Below, piece after piece: positions 18,601-26,290 of a stretch of 64,000 nucleotides of DNA; the first letter of the stretch is position 1; each line of letters starts with the position of its first letter. The stretch lies in the NCBI RefSeq assembly GCF_010731535.1, contig NZ_AP022581.1:4039952-4103951 (forward strand). The letters are read 5' to 3'. This stretch comes from Mycobacterium lacus. Its GTDB lineage: Bacteria; Actinomycetota; Actinomycetes; Mycobacteriales; Mycobacteriaceae. Both the position numbers and the translations under genes were made by a program. The notes beneath the pieces are model-generated. The model had not been told where the DNA came from. It saw only the letters and a list, made by a program, of their open reading frames with translations, and did not search any database.

Positions 18601-20223
18601 GGCTGGGCGAACCTGGGTAACACCGTCTCGGGCCTGTTCAACACGGGCCTCGCGACGCCGGCCAATGTCTCGGGGTTCTCCAACATCGGCACCGACCTGG
18701 CGGGGTGGTTGCGCAACGGCCCGACCGCGACCAGCTTCAACTTCGGCTTGGCAAACCAGGGATCGTGGAACCTGGGCAGCGCCGACCTCGGCAGCTACAA
18801 CCTGGGCAACGGCAACATCGGCAGCTACAACCTGGGCAACGGCAACATCGGCAGCTTCAACTGGGGCAGCGGCAACATCGGCGACTACAACCTCGGCAGC
18901 GGCAACATCGGCAGCGGAAACTGGGGTTTCGGAAACTCGGGTGCCGCGTTGTCGGCGGCCCTGAACAACATCGGGTTGGGCAACACCGGCAGCTTCAACG
19001 TCGGCTTCGGCAACACCGGCAACAACAACATCGGCTTTGGCAACACGGGCGACGCCAACATCGGTATCGGGCTCACCGGCAACGCGCTGACCGGGTTCGG
19101 CGCATGGAACACGGGCACCGGGAACGTCGGCTTGTTCAACTCGGGCACCGGCAACGTCGGCTTCTTCAACTCAGGCACCGGCAACTGGGGCATCGGGAAC
19201 TCCGGTGACTACAACACCGGCATCGGGAACACGGGCAGCACCAACACCGGCTTCTTCAACAGCGGCCTGGTCAACACCGGCGTCGGCAACGCGGGCAACT
19301 ACAACACCGGCTACTACAACGCGGGCAACACGAATACCGGCAGCTTCAACCCGGGTAGCTACAACACGGGCGGCTTCAACCCGGGCAACTACAACACCGG
19401 CTACTTCAACACGGGCGACTCCAACACGGGCTTCGCAAATTCCGGCAATGTCGACACCGGCGCCTTCATCGCGGGCAGCTACAGCAACGGCTTCTTCTGG
19501 CGCGGTGACTACCAGGGCCTAGGTGGCTTCGCCTACTCGAGCACCATTCCCGAAATCCCCTGGAGCTACGACATCAGTTCCGACATACAGATTCCGGTCA
19601 CGGGCACCATCAACGCCGTGACCCAGGATATGTTCACGATCGCCGAATTCGAGATACCGATCAGTTTGGAAACCACGGTCTGCGTCGTCTACATCCCCTT
19701 CGTCGGATGCGTACTCCACGTCTCGGTCACCATCCCCATAACCACCGAGCACGTGGGCCCCTACACCATTGATGCGACCGTGCTCAACCCGCAAACCCCG
19801 ATCGACACGGTCATCTCGCAAACCATCGATAATTCCGGCAGCGGAACCGTGGGCCCCTTTACCTTCGGCTTCGGCTGGCAGCAAACCCCGGGATTCTTCA
19901 ATTCGACCAGTTCCCCATCGTCCGGCTTCTTCAACTCCGGAGCCGGCGGCGCATCGGGCTTCTTCAACGACGCCGCCGGCGCCGTATCGGGCTTCGGAAA
20001 CGCCTTCGCCCAAAACTCGGGCCTCTTCAACGCCGGCGGCCCCGACCTCTCGGGCTTCCAAAACGTCGGCACACTGGAATCGGGCTGGGCGAATCTCGGC
20101 AACTTCATCTCGGGCTTCTACAACACGACCATGCTCAGCCTCATGCAGCAGGCCCTTGTCTCCGGTGTCGGGAACTTCGGCAGCCAACTCTCCGGATTCT
20201 TCAACGAGGGGATGGGGCCGTAG
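9682..20223 (+). CDS. PPE8: Giant PPE-MPTR protein (PPE8-like, about 3,513 aa)
   Basis: Residues 1-180 are a PPE domain (MSFAVLPPEINSARLYLGAG, WxG-type SAWQG at about residue 57). The rest is built from N-x-G-x-G-N-x-G pentapeptide-like repeats (major polymorphic tandem repeats), forming a long beta-helix-like stalk. Seven non-repeat segments interrupt it at about 10931, 12110, 13458, 14860, 16321, 18035 and 19495. Most begin with WRGDYQGL or a variant, continue as hydrophobic Ile/Pro/Thr-rich beta sheet, and end with GFFNSG/PSSGF blocks. Two adjacent ATGs exist (9679 and 9682); the second has the better spacing to AGGGA. Such proteins are type VII (ESX-5) substrates and surface-exposed; no esp-like partner PE gene is adjacent. 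M. tuberculosis PPE8 (Rv0355c, about 3,300 residues) has the same position beside hspR. The frame is fully open over 10.5 kb despite the repetitive DNA. Confidence 0.9.
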   Translation: MSFAVLPPEINSARLYLGAGLRPMLEAAAAWEALATELGSAASSFSSVTSGLVGSAWQGAASAAMAGAAAPYLGWLSSAAAQAGQAASQARLAAAAFEAARAATVQPAIIAANRNQVVSLVLSNLLGQNAPAIAAAEAQYEQMWAQDVSAMFGYYADASAAASALTPFEALQSLLGGAGLSGAAAAAAAMPSLRNLGLANVGQGNVGNANIGNFNLGSANIGNSNFGSGNIGSGNIGFGNAGPALTAALNNIGFGNTGNNNIGIGNTGDNNIGFGNTGDGNHGIGLTGTGQSGFGGWNSGTGNVGLFNSGTGNIGIGNSGTGNWGIGNSGNSYNTGIGNSGDANTGFFNSGIANTGLANSGSYNTGSYNPGNSNTGGFNIGRYNTGYLNSGNYNTGFVNSGNVDTGAFITGNFSNGILWRGDYQGLFFGGPGYGNTTTSPSSGFFNSGAGSASGFFNSGANNSGFFNSSSGAIGNSGFANTGVLESGLINAGNTISGILNTSLLSIATPAFISGVFNSGSNLAGFFRGPITFNLGIANQGVGNYFANANIGNENILGSGNVGNNNILGSGNVGNLNILGSGNIGSQNFGSGNIGSNNFGSGNIGIYNFGSGNLGNYNIGPGNFGSYNVGFGNAGDYNQGFANTGSNNIGFGNTGNNNIGIGLTGDGQIGFGTLNSGIGNTGLFNSGTNNVGFFNSGTGNIGIGNSGTGNSGILNAGIGNWGIENPGTGNTGLHNAGTYNTGWANAGNVNSGWLNTGSYNTGAFNVGDTNTGNFNIGDTNTGSYNPGNTNTGFFNIGNVNTGALNTGDFNNGFSQSLDNQGQIAINISYTTPYIPINEQMVIPVNNVMTFPSMVVPVTTAGAVFPKTYYLGGLFYIGPIILGASSITTPTVTLTIGGPTINVPISIVGAVESRTITFVDIPAAPGYGNSTTNPSSGFFNAGTGGSSGYQNFGAGNSGIWNSGLASAIGNSGFQNFGSLESGWANLGNSVSGFYNTSTANLTTAANISGYYNIGTDLAGLFRGPTGTVFNVGLADIGHLNVGSGNLGDFNIGSGNLGSSNLGFGNVGSNNVGSGNVGSGNFGFANAGPGSTAALNNIGFANLGSNNFGFGNTGDGNIGFGNTGDNNFGIGLTGDGQFGVGGLNSGTGNIGLFNSGTNNVGIGNSGTGNWGIGNSGNFNTGIGNAGSTNTGLLNAGSVNTGVANAGSYNTGWFNAGNTNTGVANLGDYNTGAYNTGNYATGFANAGDIDTGFFITGDMGNGALWRGDQQGLWGANYTIHVPEIPAHVDVNAPINIPITAGFTDTVYSGITMQDINFGLAVNIGIPLFTGVINSLTVPPITANGPAVSINIGATDGSTVVSIPATASIGPVDWTVVNIPATTGFFNATTNPSSGFLNSGTGTVSGIANVGANISGFQNALGPGTSGFKNYGSLESGLANLGNTVSGLLNTGIGAPANVSGAWNVGSNLAGFFYNQVPPPGMSTFNVGLANVGTYNVGFGNVGDFNLGFGNVGNANLGAGNIGSFNVFSGNQGAYNVGPANLGNFNLGLANLGDYNIGLANLGDFNRGFANNGSNNIGFANTGNNNIGIGLSGDGQLGFGALNSGSGNTGLFNSGTDNTGFFNTGTGNVGIANSGTGNWGIGNTGSTNTGMFNSGDINTGFSNAGNVNTGFGNAGGYNSGSFNAGSFNTGGFNPGSYNTGHLNTGNYNTGLANSGSVDTGAFISGSYSNGFLWRGDYEGLLGISNTITIPDTAIPVNMHVPIYLDIPITGTLGVVTIEGFQIPAVTVDITILGAGISGVVKLSAINFPSISIALPAIAMSIGTSPGPLIDITGTGGLGPITIPIIDIPAAPGFGNTTTVPSSGFFNSGAGTVSGFGNTGTNSSGFFNLTSGTSGISGYKNLGDLVSGVSNLGNTVSGFLNTSTLGFSTPANISGVGNVGANLSGLLNDNPIANLGFANIGVGNVGGGNVGNSNVGFGNVGNANFGAGNIGSFNVFSGNQGAYNVGPANLGNFNLGLANLGDYNIGLANLGDFNQGFANNGSNNIGFANTGNNNIGIGLSGDGQLGFGALNTGSGNTGLFNSGSDNTGFFNTGTGNVGLFNSGTGNVGIGNPGTGNVGIGNAGAGNWGLWNPGTGNTGIANAGTFNTGGYNTGSTNTGLVNPGDYNTGSYNTGSTNTGGFNTGDYNTGHFNTGDYNTGLANSGNVDTGAFIAGNYSNGILWRGDYQGLWGAHVAIDIPEFPVLNFDISIPVNIPIYADLGTLTINGFTIPTIHLNAINITNVSVGPITIPTISGTLPVIDITIGGPNTSIPISIRSGAGPISVVLLDIPPAPGFGNSTTSPSSGFFNTGTGSASGFGNTGGNLSGFWNTTLASAGSSGFQNYGSLQSGWANLGNTVSGFYNTSTATLATAANISGFYNIGTDLAGLFRSPTGTVFNAGLADIGRLNVGSGNLGDFNIGSGNLGSSNIGFGNVGNNNVGSGNVGNGNFGFGNAGPGLTAALGNIGFGNTGNSNFGFGNTGDGNIGFGNTGNGNIGIGLTGDNQVGLGPLNDGMGNIGLFNLGDNNVGLANAGDSNRGWANAGNNNVGLFNTGNNNVGIGLTGDNQVGFGSLNSGAANTGFFNAGTSNFGLFNSGTGNFGLFNSGTGNVGIGNMGNGGVGIGLSGNNEVGIGGLNSGSGNIGLFNSGTGNVGIGNSGTGNWGIGNTGVGNTGIGNAGSYNTGLFNTGILNTGIANPGDYNTGLFNIGDLNTGIANPGDYNTGFYNPGTYNTGMANAGTFGTGAFITANMDNGFFWRADSEGLLQANYTIVVNRIPAFLNVDIPINIPIVGTITDVSVPAITIPTIDTRGSVDLTIVKGTVIAPIGPITIHGGNASAPSNTPFTIDFGTQPAININIGAPDGSTVVHIGGTGGFGPAYVPLIDVAPAPGFFNATTGPSSGFLNWGAGSASGFQNFGNNSGIYNFATAAIGNSGFQNYGSLQSGWANLGNTVSGLFNTGLATPANVSGFSNIGTDLAGWLRNGPTATSFNFGLANQGSWNLGSADLGSYNLGNGNIGSYNLGNGNIGSFNWGSGNIGDYNLGSGNIGSGNWGFGNSGAALSAALNNIGLGNTGSFNVGFGNTGNNNIGFGNTGDANIGIGLTGNALTGFGAWNTGTGNVGLFNSGTGNVGFFNSGTGNWGIGNSGDYNTGIGNTGSTNTGFFNSGLVNTGVGNAGNYNTGYYNAGNTNTGSFNPGSYNTGGFNPGNYNTGYFNTGDSNTGFANSGNVDTGAFIAGSYSNGFFWRGDYQGLGGFAYSSTIPEIPWSYDISSDIQIPVTGTINAVTQDMFTIAEFEIPISLETTVCVVYIPFVGCVLHVSVTIPITTEHVGPYTIDATVLNPQTPIDTVISQTIDNSGSGTVGPFTFGFGWQQTPGFFNSTSSPSSGFFNSGAGGASGFFNDAAGAVSGFGNAFAQNSGLFNAGGPDLSGFQNVGTLESGWANLGNFISGFYNTTMLSLMQQALVSGVGNFGSQLSGFFNEGMGP

Positions 20224-20259
20224 CGGCTCACCGGCTTCTGCTGATGGCGCCGTTCGCTT

Positions 20260-20274
20260 GCCTGCTTCGCAGGC
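20260..20274. terminator. Candidate hairpin between convergent PPE8 and hspR
   Basis: GCCTGC-TTC-GCAGGC is a perfect six-base stem in the 56-bp gap between two convergent stops. A direct repeat CGGCTCACCGG flanks it (20224 and 20275 onward). There is no U-tract; mycobacterial terminators often lack one. It may serve both directions. Confidence 0.4.
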
Positions 20275-20279
20275 TCGGC

Positions 20280-20660
20280 TCACCGGCGCGGTTTCCAGAC
20301 GACGAGGGCCGTGCTCTTCGGCAACACCGCGACCTCGCGGCGCTGATTGGCACGCAAAGCCGCCAATTCCTCGGACATCTCCTGCAGTCTCGACTGCAGC
20401 GCCTCCACCTGATTCGTCAGCTCGATGATGCGCTTGATGCCGGCGAGGTTGACACCCTCGTCCTGCGAAAGCCGTTGCACCTGGCGCAACAGGTCGACGT
20501 CATGCTGCGAGTAACGGCGCCCGCCACCGGAGGTGCGCCGCGGGCTGACCAGACCGAGCCGATCGTAGGTGCGCAAGGTCTGCGCGTGCATGCCGGCCAG
20601 CTCGGCGGCCACCGAAATCAAGAAGGTCCGGGAGTCCCCTTCCCGTGGGTTCTTGGCCAT
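20280..20660 (-). CDS. hspR: HspR heat-shock repressor (MerR family)
   Basis: A 126-residue MerR-type regulator. The N-terminal winged helix holds FLISVAAELAGMHAQTLRTY and GLVSPRRTSGGGRRYSQHDV, then a coiled-coil region (LTNQVEALQSRLQEMSEEL). The tail VAVLPKSTALVVWKPRR resembles the hydrophobic C-terminal tail of mycobacterial HspR proposed to contact DnaK. HspR represses the dnaK operon and clpB through HAIR boxes, with DnaK as co-repressor. The ATG overlaps the dnaJ1 stop as TGATG, so it is the last gene of the dnaK operon and autoregulated. HAIR boxes are present upstream of dnaK and of clpB in this window. Confidence 0.95.
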   Translation of the reverse strand: MAKNPREGDSRTFLISVAAELAGMHAQTLRTYDRLGLVSPRRTSGGGRRYSQHDVDLLRQVQRLSQDEGVNLAGIKRIIELTNQVEALQSRLQEMSEELAALRANQRREVAVLPKSTALVVWKPRR

Positions 20661-21835
20661 CAGCGATTACCTGCCCATCCGGCCCTCGGATCGAAACCAC
20701 TGGACCGCTCGGCCGCCGCGTAGGCCTCCAACGCCTCCCGGGCGGCGCCCTCCAGATTTGGCGGCACGGCCACCTTCACGGTGACGAGTAGGTCTCCGTT
20801 ACCGCCGCTGCGCTTGGGTACGCCGCGGCCGCGCACCCGCAGGATGCGGCCGTCGGCGGTACCTTTAGGCACCCGGACGCCGACCGTGCCGTCCAGCGTC
20901 GGCACCGAAAGCGTTGAGCCAAGAGCCAATTCAGTGAAGCTGACCGGGACCGTCACCGTCAGATCATCGCCGTCGCGACCGAAGATCTTGTCCGGCCGTA
21001 CATGCACCGTCACGTACAGGTCACCCGACGGAGCGCCGCGCAACCCGGCCTCACCCTGCCCGGCCAGCCGGATCCGCTGCCCGTCCTCGACACCGGGCGG
21101 GATCCGCACATTGATCGTGCGGGTGCGGGTGGTGACGCCGGTGCCCTTGCACTGATCACACGGGTGCTCGATGATCGAGCCGCTTCCCCGGCAGTCCGTG
21201 CACGGTTCGGAGAAGCCGAACGCGCCCTGGTTGCGGTTGATCACACCCGACCCGTTGCAGCTGGGACACACCTTTGGGCTGGTGCCCGGCCGCGCGCCGC
21301 TGCCATGGCAGTTGGTGCACGGCGCCGGGCTAGTCAGCCGCAGCGGCATTGCCACGCCCTTGGCGGCCTCCACGAAGTTCAGTTCGGTCTCTGTCTCCAG
21401 GTCGTTGCCGCGCCGCGGCCGGCTGGGACGCGCGCTGCCACCGCGTCCGAACAGGCCGCCGAACAGGTCGCCGATGTTGGTGCCGCCGCCCCGGCTGGCG
21501 GCGTCGAACAAATCGTTCAGGTTGAACTCGGCGCCGTCACCGCCCATGCCGAATCCGCCGAAGCTGGTATCGAACCGGCGGCCGCCGAAGCCACCGCCGG
21601 CGAACAGCCGCCGGGTTTCGTCGTACTCCTTGCGCTTGGCCGGATCCGACAAGACGTTGTGGGCCTCCGACACCGCCTTGAAGCGTTCGCCGGCGGCCGG
21701 ATTGTTAGGGTTCGCGTCCGGATGCAGGTCGCGGGCCAGTTTGCGATAAGCGCGCTTGATCTCTTCGGCACTAGCGTCGGAGGAGACGCCGAGCTCCTTG
21801 TAGAAGTCCTTTTCGACCCATTCACGCTGGGCCAT
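20660..21835 (-). CDS. dnaJ1: DnaJ1 co-chaperone
   Basis: A 391-residue type I J-protein. The J-domain occupies residues 1-75 (FYKELGVSSDASAEEIKRAY, then the catalytic tripeptide region shown as LHPDANP). A Gly/Phe-rich linker follows (GGFGGRRFDTSFGGFGMGGD). Four zinc-finger repeats are visible: CTNCHGSG, CPSCNGSG, CTDCRGSG, CDQCKGTG. The C-terminal beta domains follow. It delivers substrates to DnaK and stimulates its ATPase. The stop overlaps the hspR start and a 59-bp gap separates it from grpE upstream. The length is close to M. tuberculosis DnaJ1 (395). Confidence 0.97.
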   Translation of the reverse strand: MAQREWVEKDFYKELGVSSDASAEEIKRAYRKLARDLHPDANPNNPAAGERFKAVSEAHNVLSDPAKRKEYDETRRLFAGGGFGGRRFDTSFGGFGMGGDGAEFNLNDLFDAASRGGGTNIGDLFGGLFGRGGSARPSRPRRGNDLETETELNFVEAAKGVAMPLRLTSPAPCTNCHGSGARPGTSPKVCPSCNGSGVINRNQGAFGFSEPCTDCRGSGSIIEHPCDQCKGTGVTTRTRTINVRIPPGVEDGQRIRLAGQGEAGLRGAPSGDLYVTVHVRPDKIFGRDGDDLTVTVPVSFTELALGSTLSVPTLDGTVGVRVPKGTADGRILRVRGRGVPKRSGGNGDLLVTVKVAVPPNLEGAAREALEAYAAAERSSGFDPRAGWAGNR

Positions 21836-21894
21836 GTCGCGTCACCCCCTTTCACCTTCCTCTATCGCGTGTCCGTCATCTGCGATTCTGTGTC

Positions 21895-22562
21895 CTATTG
21901 ATCGGAGGCGTCGGCGTTGTCGCTCGTGTCGGCCTGTTCGGTTTCGGCGTCGCCTTCGACCGCGTCGGCTTGGTCGGGCGTCTGGGCCGGTTCGGAGGCC
22001 TCGTCGGCGACCGTGTCGACGACCGCGACCAGCGCGTGCCGCAACACCTGCTCACCCAGCTGGTAGCCCCGCCGCATCACGGTGCCGATCACCGGCTTGG
22101 AGCCCTCCGCGCCGTCGCCCTCGTGCTGCACCGCTTCGTGCAGCACCGGGTCGAAATCCTCGCCTTCGGCACCGAACGCACGCAGACCCAGCGCGTTCAA
22201 CGCACTGTCCAGCTTGTCGGCAACCGACTTCAGCGGCCCAGAGTCCAGGTCGCCGTGCTTGCGCGCCCGGTCGAGATCGTCGAGGACGTGCAGCAGTTGG
22301 CTGACGACGCCGGCCTTGGCCCGGTCCGCCGCCGCCTGCTGGTCGCGCAACGCCCGCTTGCGGTAGTTGGCGAAGTCAGCCTGCACACGTTGCAGATCGG
22401 CGGTCAGCTCGGCGACCTTGTCGGCATTGTGTGCGGCCGGTGCCTGGCCTTCCGGCACCCCGCCCGGCGGTTCGCCCGGAGGGACATGGCGCACTTCGCC
22501 GGTCTCGGGATCGATCCGGCGCTTGTCAGTGACCGTTACCTGTTCGTGTGGGTTTCCTTCGG

Positions 22563-22566
<4 letters not shown>
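21895..22566 (-). CDS. grpE: GrpE nucleotide exchange factor
   Basis: A 223-residue GrpE. A long central coiled coil (ADLQRVQADFANYRKRALRD) is followed by the beta-domain with PVIGTVMRRGYQLGEQVLRH, the family signature. The N-terminal extension (VTVTDKRRIDPETGEVRHVP) and the acidic tail rich in Asp/Glu are typical of mycobacterial GrpE. It exchanges ADP for ATP on DnaK. The start overlaps the dnaK stop by four bases, which indicates translational coupling. Confidence 0.97.
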
Positions 22567-24434
<1,868 letters not shown>

Positions 24435-24475
24435 AGTGAATCCTCCTGAGTAGTAGAGCTTCTTTCGTGCACTAT

Positions 24476-24496
24476 GCTGAGTGAACCCCGCTCAAG
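24476..24496 (-). promoter_or_regulatory. hspR box: HAIR operator 1 of the dnaK operon
   Basis: GCTGAGT-N7-GCTCAAG on the plus strand, 42-62 bp upstream of the dnaK ATG. It matches the HAIR consensus with a seven-base spacer. CATAGT, a candidate -10 box read on the minus strand, overlaps its dnaK-proximal edge (24471-24476), so HspR bound here would block the promoter. Confidence 0.8.
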
Positions 24497-24530
24497 ACTG
24501 CCCCTAGGGCGATGGTGGTGTCAACTCAGT

Positions 24531-24551
24531 CTTGAGTCTGATTCGCTCAAC
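24531..24551 (-). promoter_or_regulatory. hspR box: HAIR operator 2 of the dnaK operon
   Basis: CTTGAGT-N7-GCTCAAC, starting 55 bp from box 1. The outer arms also form a 10-bp inverted repeat with box 1 (CTCAAGACTG at 24491-24500, CAGTCTTGAG at 24527-24536), which would suit cooperative binding of HspR dimers. Confidence 0.75.
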
Positions 24552-24620
24552 TTGCTGCCCATGCTAACGGCGGGCATGCGCGTCTTGTTCCCCGGGGTCT
24601 GCTGTGGTGACGCGCGGATC

Positions 24621-25104
24621 GTGTCCAAATCCCGCTTGCGTCCGTGGGCGGCCACACTCACCGCCGACGAGGCTCGTTTACTCGATGACGCCGGGTTCAC
24701 CGAAGACCCCGAAGCGTACGCAGAGATCGCAGCCGACGCGACCGCCCACATGGCCAGCTTGTACAGACTGCCTATACCGCCGCCGAGGTCAGAGAAGGAC
24801 TGGGCGTCAACGATTCCCGCGTGCGGCAGCGCCGCCTCGCCCGCACGCTCTGGGCGATCAGCGACGGAGGCACCTGGGTATACCCGGCGATTCAGGTTCG
24901 AGATCGTCGACCGCGGCCGCGGCAAGCCACGAAGACTCAAGCACGTCCGCGGCCTCGACGAGGTGCTACCGGCTCTGCTCGCCAGGGAGCTGCCCCCCAC
25001 TGCAGTAGCTGGCTTTCTCATGACCCCGCAGCAGGCTGTTGCACGGTGGATCCGTCGAGCCCGTACTCGGACTGATCGAGATCGCCGAATGGGCGGCGAC
25101 TTGA
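24621..25104 (+). pseudogene. Degenerate HTH DNA-binding (antitoxin-like) gene
   Basis: Assembled from three frames: TADEARLLDDAGFTEDPEAY, then (shift near 24770) AEVREGLGVNDSRVRQRRLA and WAISDGGTWVYPAIQ, then (shift near 24895) DEVLPALLARELPPTAVAGF, then (shift near 25030) PVLGLIEIAEWAAT before a TGA at 25102. This order (acidic helix, excisionase-like HTH, 'W-x-P-x-x-Q', C-terminal 'VLPAL') matches small mycobacterial HTH proteins that often pair with RES-domain toxins. Three shifts make it a pseudogene. No intact partner toxin is recognised in the following 450 bp. Confidence 0.55.
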
Positions 25105-25185
25105 CCGTCGACCCTATGCTGCCGGGCCCTCCGCCACCGCACGTACTGCGTTCGCTCGGCACCACCGGCACCGCCACCCGGACGG

Positions 25186-25728
25186 ATGGTGCTCTTCTCC
25201 CGGGGGCTTCCTCCCGCGGACAACAAGATGCTCGGCAAGGCTCCACGTGAGGTTGCCATTGTCGAGGTGCGGTGCACCGCCGCCGTCACCGAGATATCGT
25301 CCACAGACGCGGCGACGGTCCGTAGCGCTCTCGCCAAAGGGACCAGCACGGATTTTCCAACCATTCAACCGGCGCGCGGGCAGATCGCCGAGTACAGGCC
25401 CGGGAGTACCAGTATGAAAATTCCGCCCGCGTGTCCTGTTGGAGTCGCCGGCATCCATTCCCCTCGGCGTGCCGAACCCCGACCGAGGACGGTACCCCTG
25501 GCTTATGCAGGCGCCGAACGTGCACTCACGGCGAGATTTTCACCGGACAACACTGCTTGCGTTTCGGCGACCGCCCGCGCGCACTCCCAACTCGCGTCGA
25601 TCCGCGCCGAGCGTGAAAGCGATGCGAGGCTTCGGCGGCGGCTGGCCGACCGAGTACGGGCGCGCAGCCTTCCGGTTGACGCCGATGCCGCGGAACTCGC
25701 GCGCCGGTCCGGCTGGGCGCGCGGGTGA
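25186..25728 (+). CDS. Possible VapB-like antitoxin (only C-terminal region convincing)
   Basis: The last about 60 residues (AHSQLASIRAERESDARLRR and DADAAELARRSGWARG) read like a toxin-wrapping antitoxin tail. The stop overlaps the PIN-domain gene's GTG as GTGA, the usual vapBC arrangement. The upstream 120 codons have no family character, and the true start and DNA-binding domain are not visible; they may be lost. This is an inference from position and tail composition. Confidence 0.35.
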   Translation: MVLFSRGLPPADNKMLGKAPREVAIVEVRCTAAVTEISSTDAATVRSALAKGTSTDFPTIQPARGQIAEYRPGSTSMKIPPACPVGVAGIHSPRRAEPRPRTVPLAYAGAERALTARFSPDNTACVSATARAHSQLASIRAERESDARLRRRLADRVRARSLPVDADAAELARRSGWARG

Positions 25729-26154
25729 GCGTCGAGCTGCTGCTGGACAATTCGGCGTTTCGTCCGCCTCGCGTCGCCGGCATTGCGGGAGCGGCGGGCG
25801 CGGGAGATCGCCGACGCGATCGAACAGCGCCGGATCGGTGTCTGCCTGCCATTCCTGCTCGAAGCCGGTTACTCGGCGCGCAGCACGACGGATCACGCTG
25901 AACTGCTGCGCGAACTGATGTCGCTGCCGATGCTGCACATCGATACCGAGGTCGAGCGTCGCGCGGTCGACGCGCAGCGTCAACTTGCCCGCGCCGGGCA
26001 CCATCGCCTTCGCCCCGTCGACCTCATCATCGCGGCGCTGGCAGATCGACACGGCGCCGGAGTGCTGCACTACGACCGCGACTACGACACCCTCGCCACG
26101 AGGACGGACCTTCGCTTCGCGAGCGTTTGGCTGGCCAGGCGTGGCAGCCTCTGA
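25725..26154 (+). pseudogene. VapC-like PIN-domain toxin with a frameshift near residue 13
   Basis: GTG at 25725 gives VSVELLLDNSAF, after which one extra base near 25763 moves the frame. The rest continues in the next frame as LASPAL..RRAREIADAIEQ, GVCLPFLLEAGYSARST, RPVDLIIAALADRHGAG and LHYDRDYDTLATRTDLRFAS. All four acidic PIN positions (Asp in LLLD, Glu in LLEAGYS, Asp in VDLIIAALAD, Asp in YDRDYD) are present. Corrected, the protein would be about 142 residues, normal for VapC. The toxin would cleave RNA if in frame. With the frameshift it is probably silent, although a start inside the second frame (25783) would give a protein lacking the first Asp. Confidence 0.7.
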
Positions 26155-26290
26155 CGGAGGCACGCCCGATTTGCTCCAACGGGGTTTTCGGCGCGCCAGC
26201 GGCGTTTCGGTGCGATAGCCTGACAGCCAGTCCGTTCCTCGGGCGTGCCCGCGTCGCGGCGTTTCAGCAAGCCACCATGGCAGGAGCTCG

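Noticed and set aside
10287..19193. Long open frames on the opposite strand and other frames across the PPE gene (up to about 760 codons)
   Set aside because: They are shadows of the repetitive GC-rich coding DNA, giving Val/Ala/Asp or Pro/Leu low-complexity strings with no family character.
10260..20200. Dense short repeats resembling a CRISPR-like or satellite array
   Set aside because: Repeats are codon-phased, encode N-x-G-x-G motifs in one open frame and lack constant repeat/spacer sizes; they are the MPTR part of the PPE gene.
24471..24520. A defined -35/-10 promoter for dnaK
   Set aside because: CATAGT fits a -10 box, but the only -35-like TTGAGC is 13 bases away and is part of the HAIR arm; spacing is too short to claim.
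24474..25250. A single 258-codon gene starting in the dnaK promoter region
   Set aside because: Its first 49 codons cover the HAIR boxes and the family-like blocks continue in other frames, so it is a chance frame over a pseudogene.
25105..25560. A RES-domain toxin following the HTH antitoxin-like pseudogene
   Set aside because: All frames on both strands were read and no RES motif was found.
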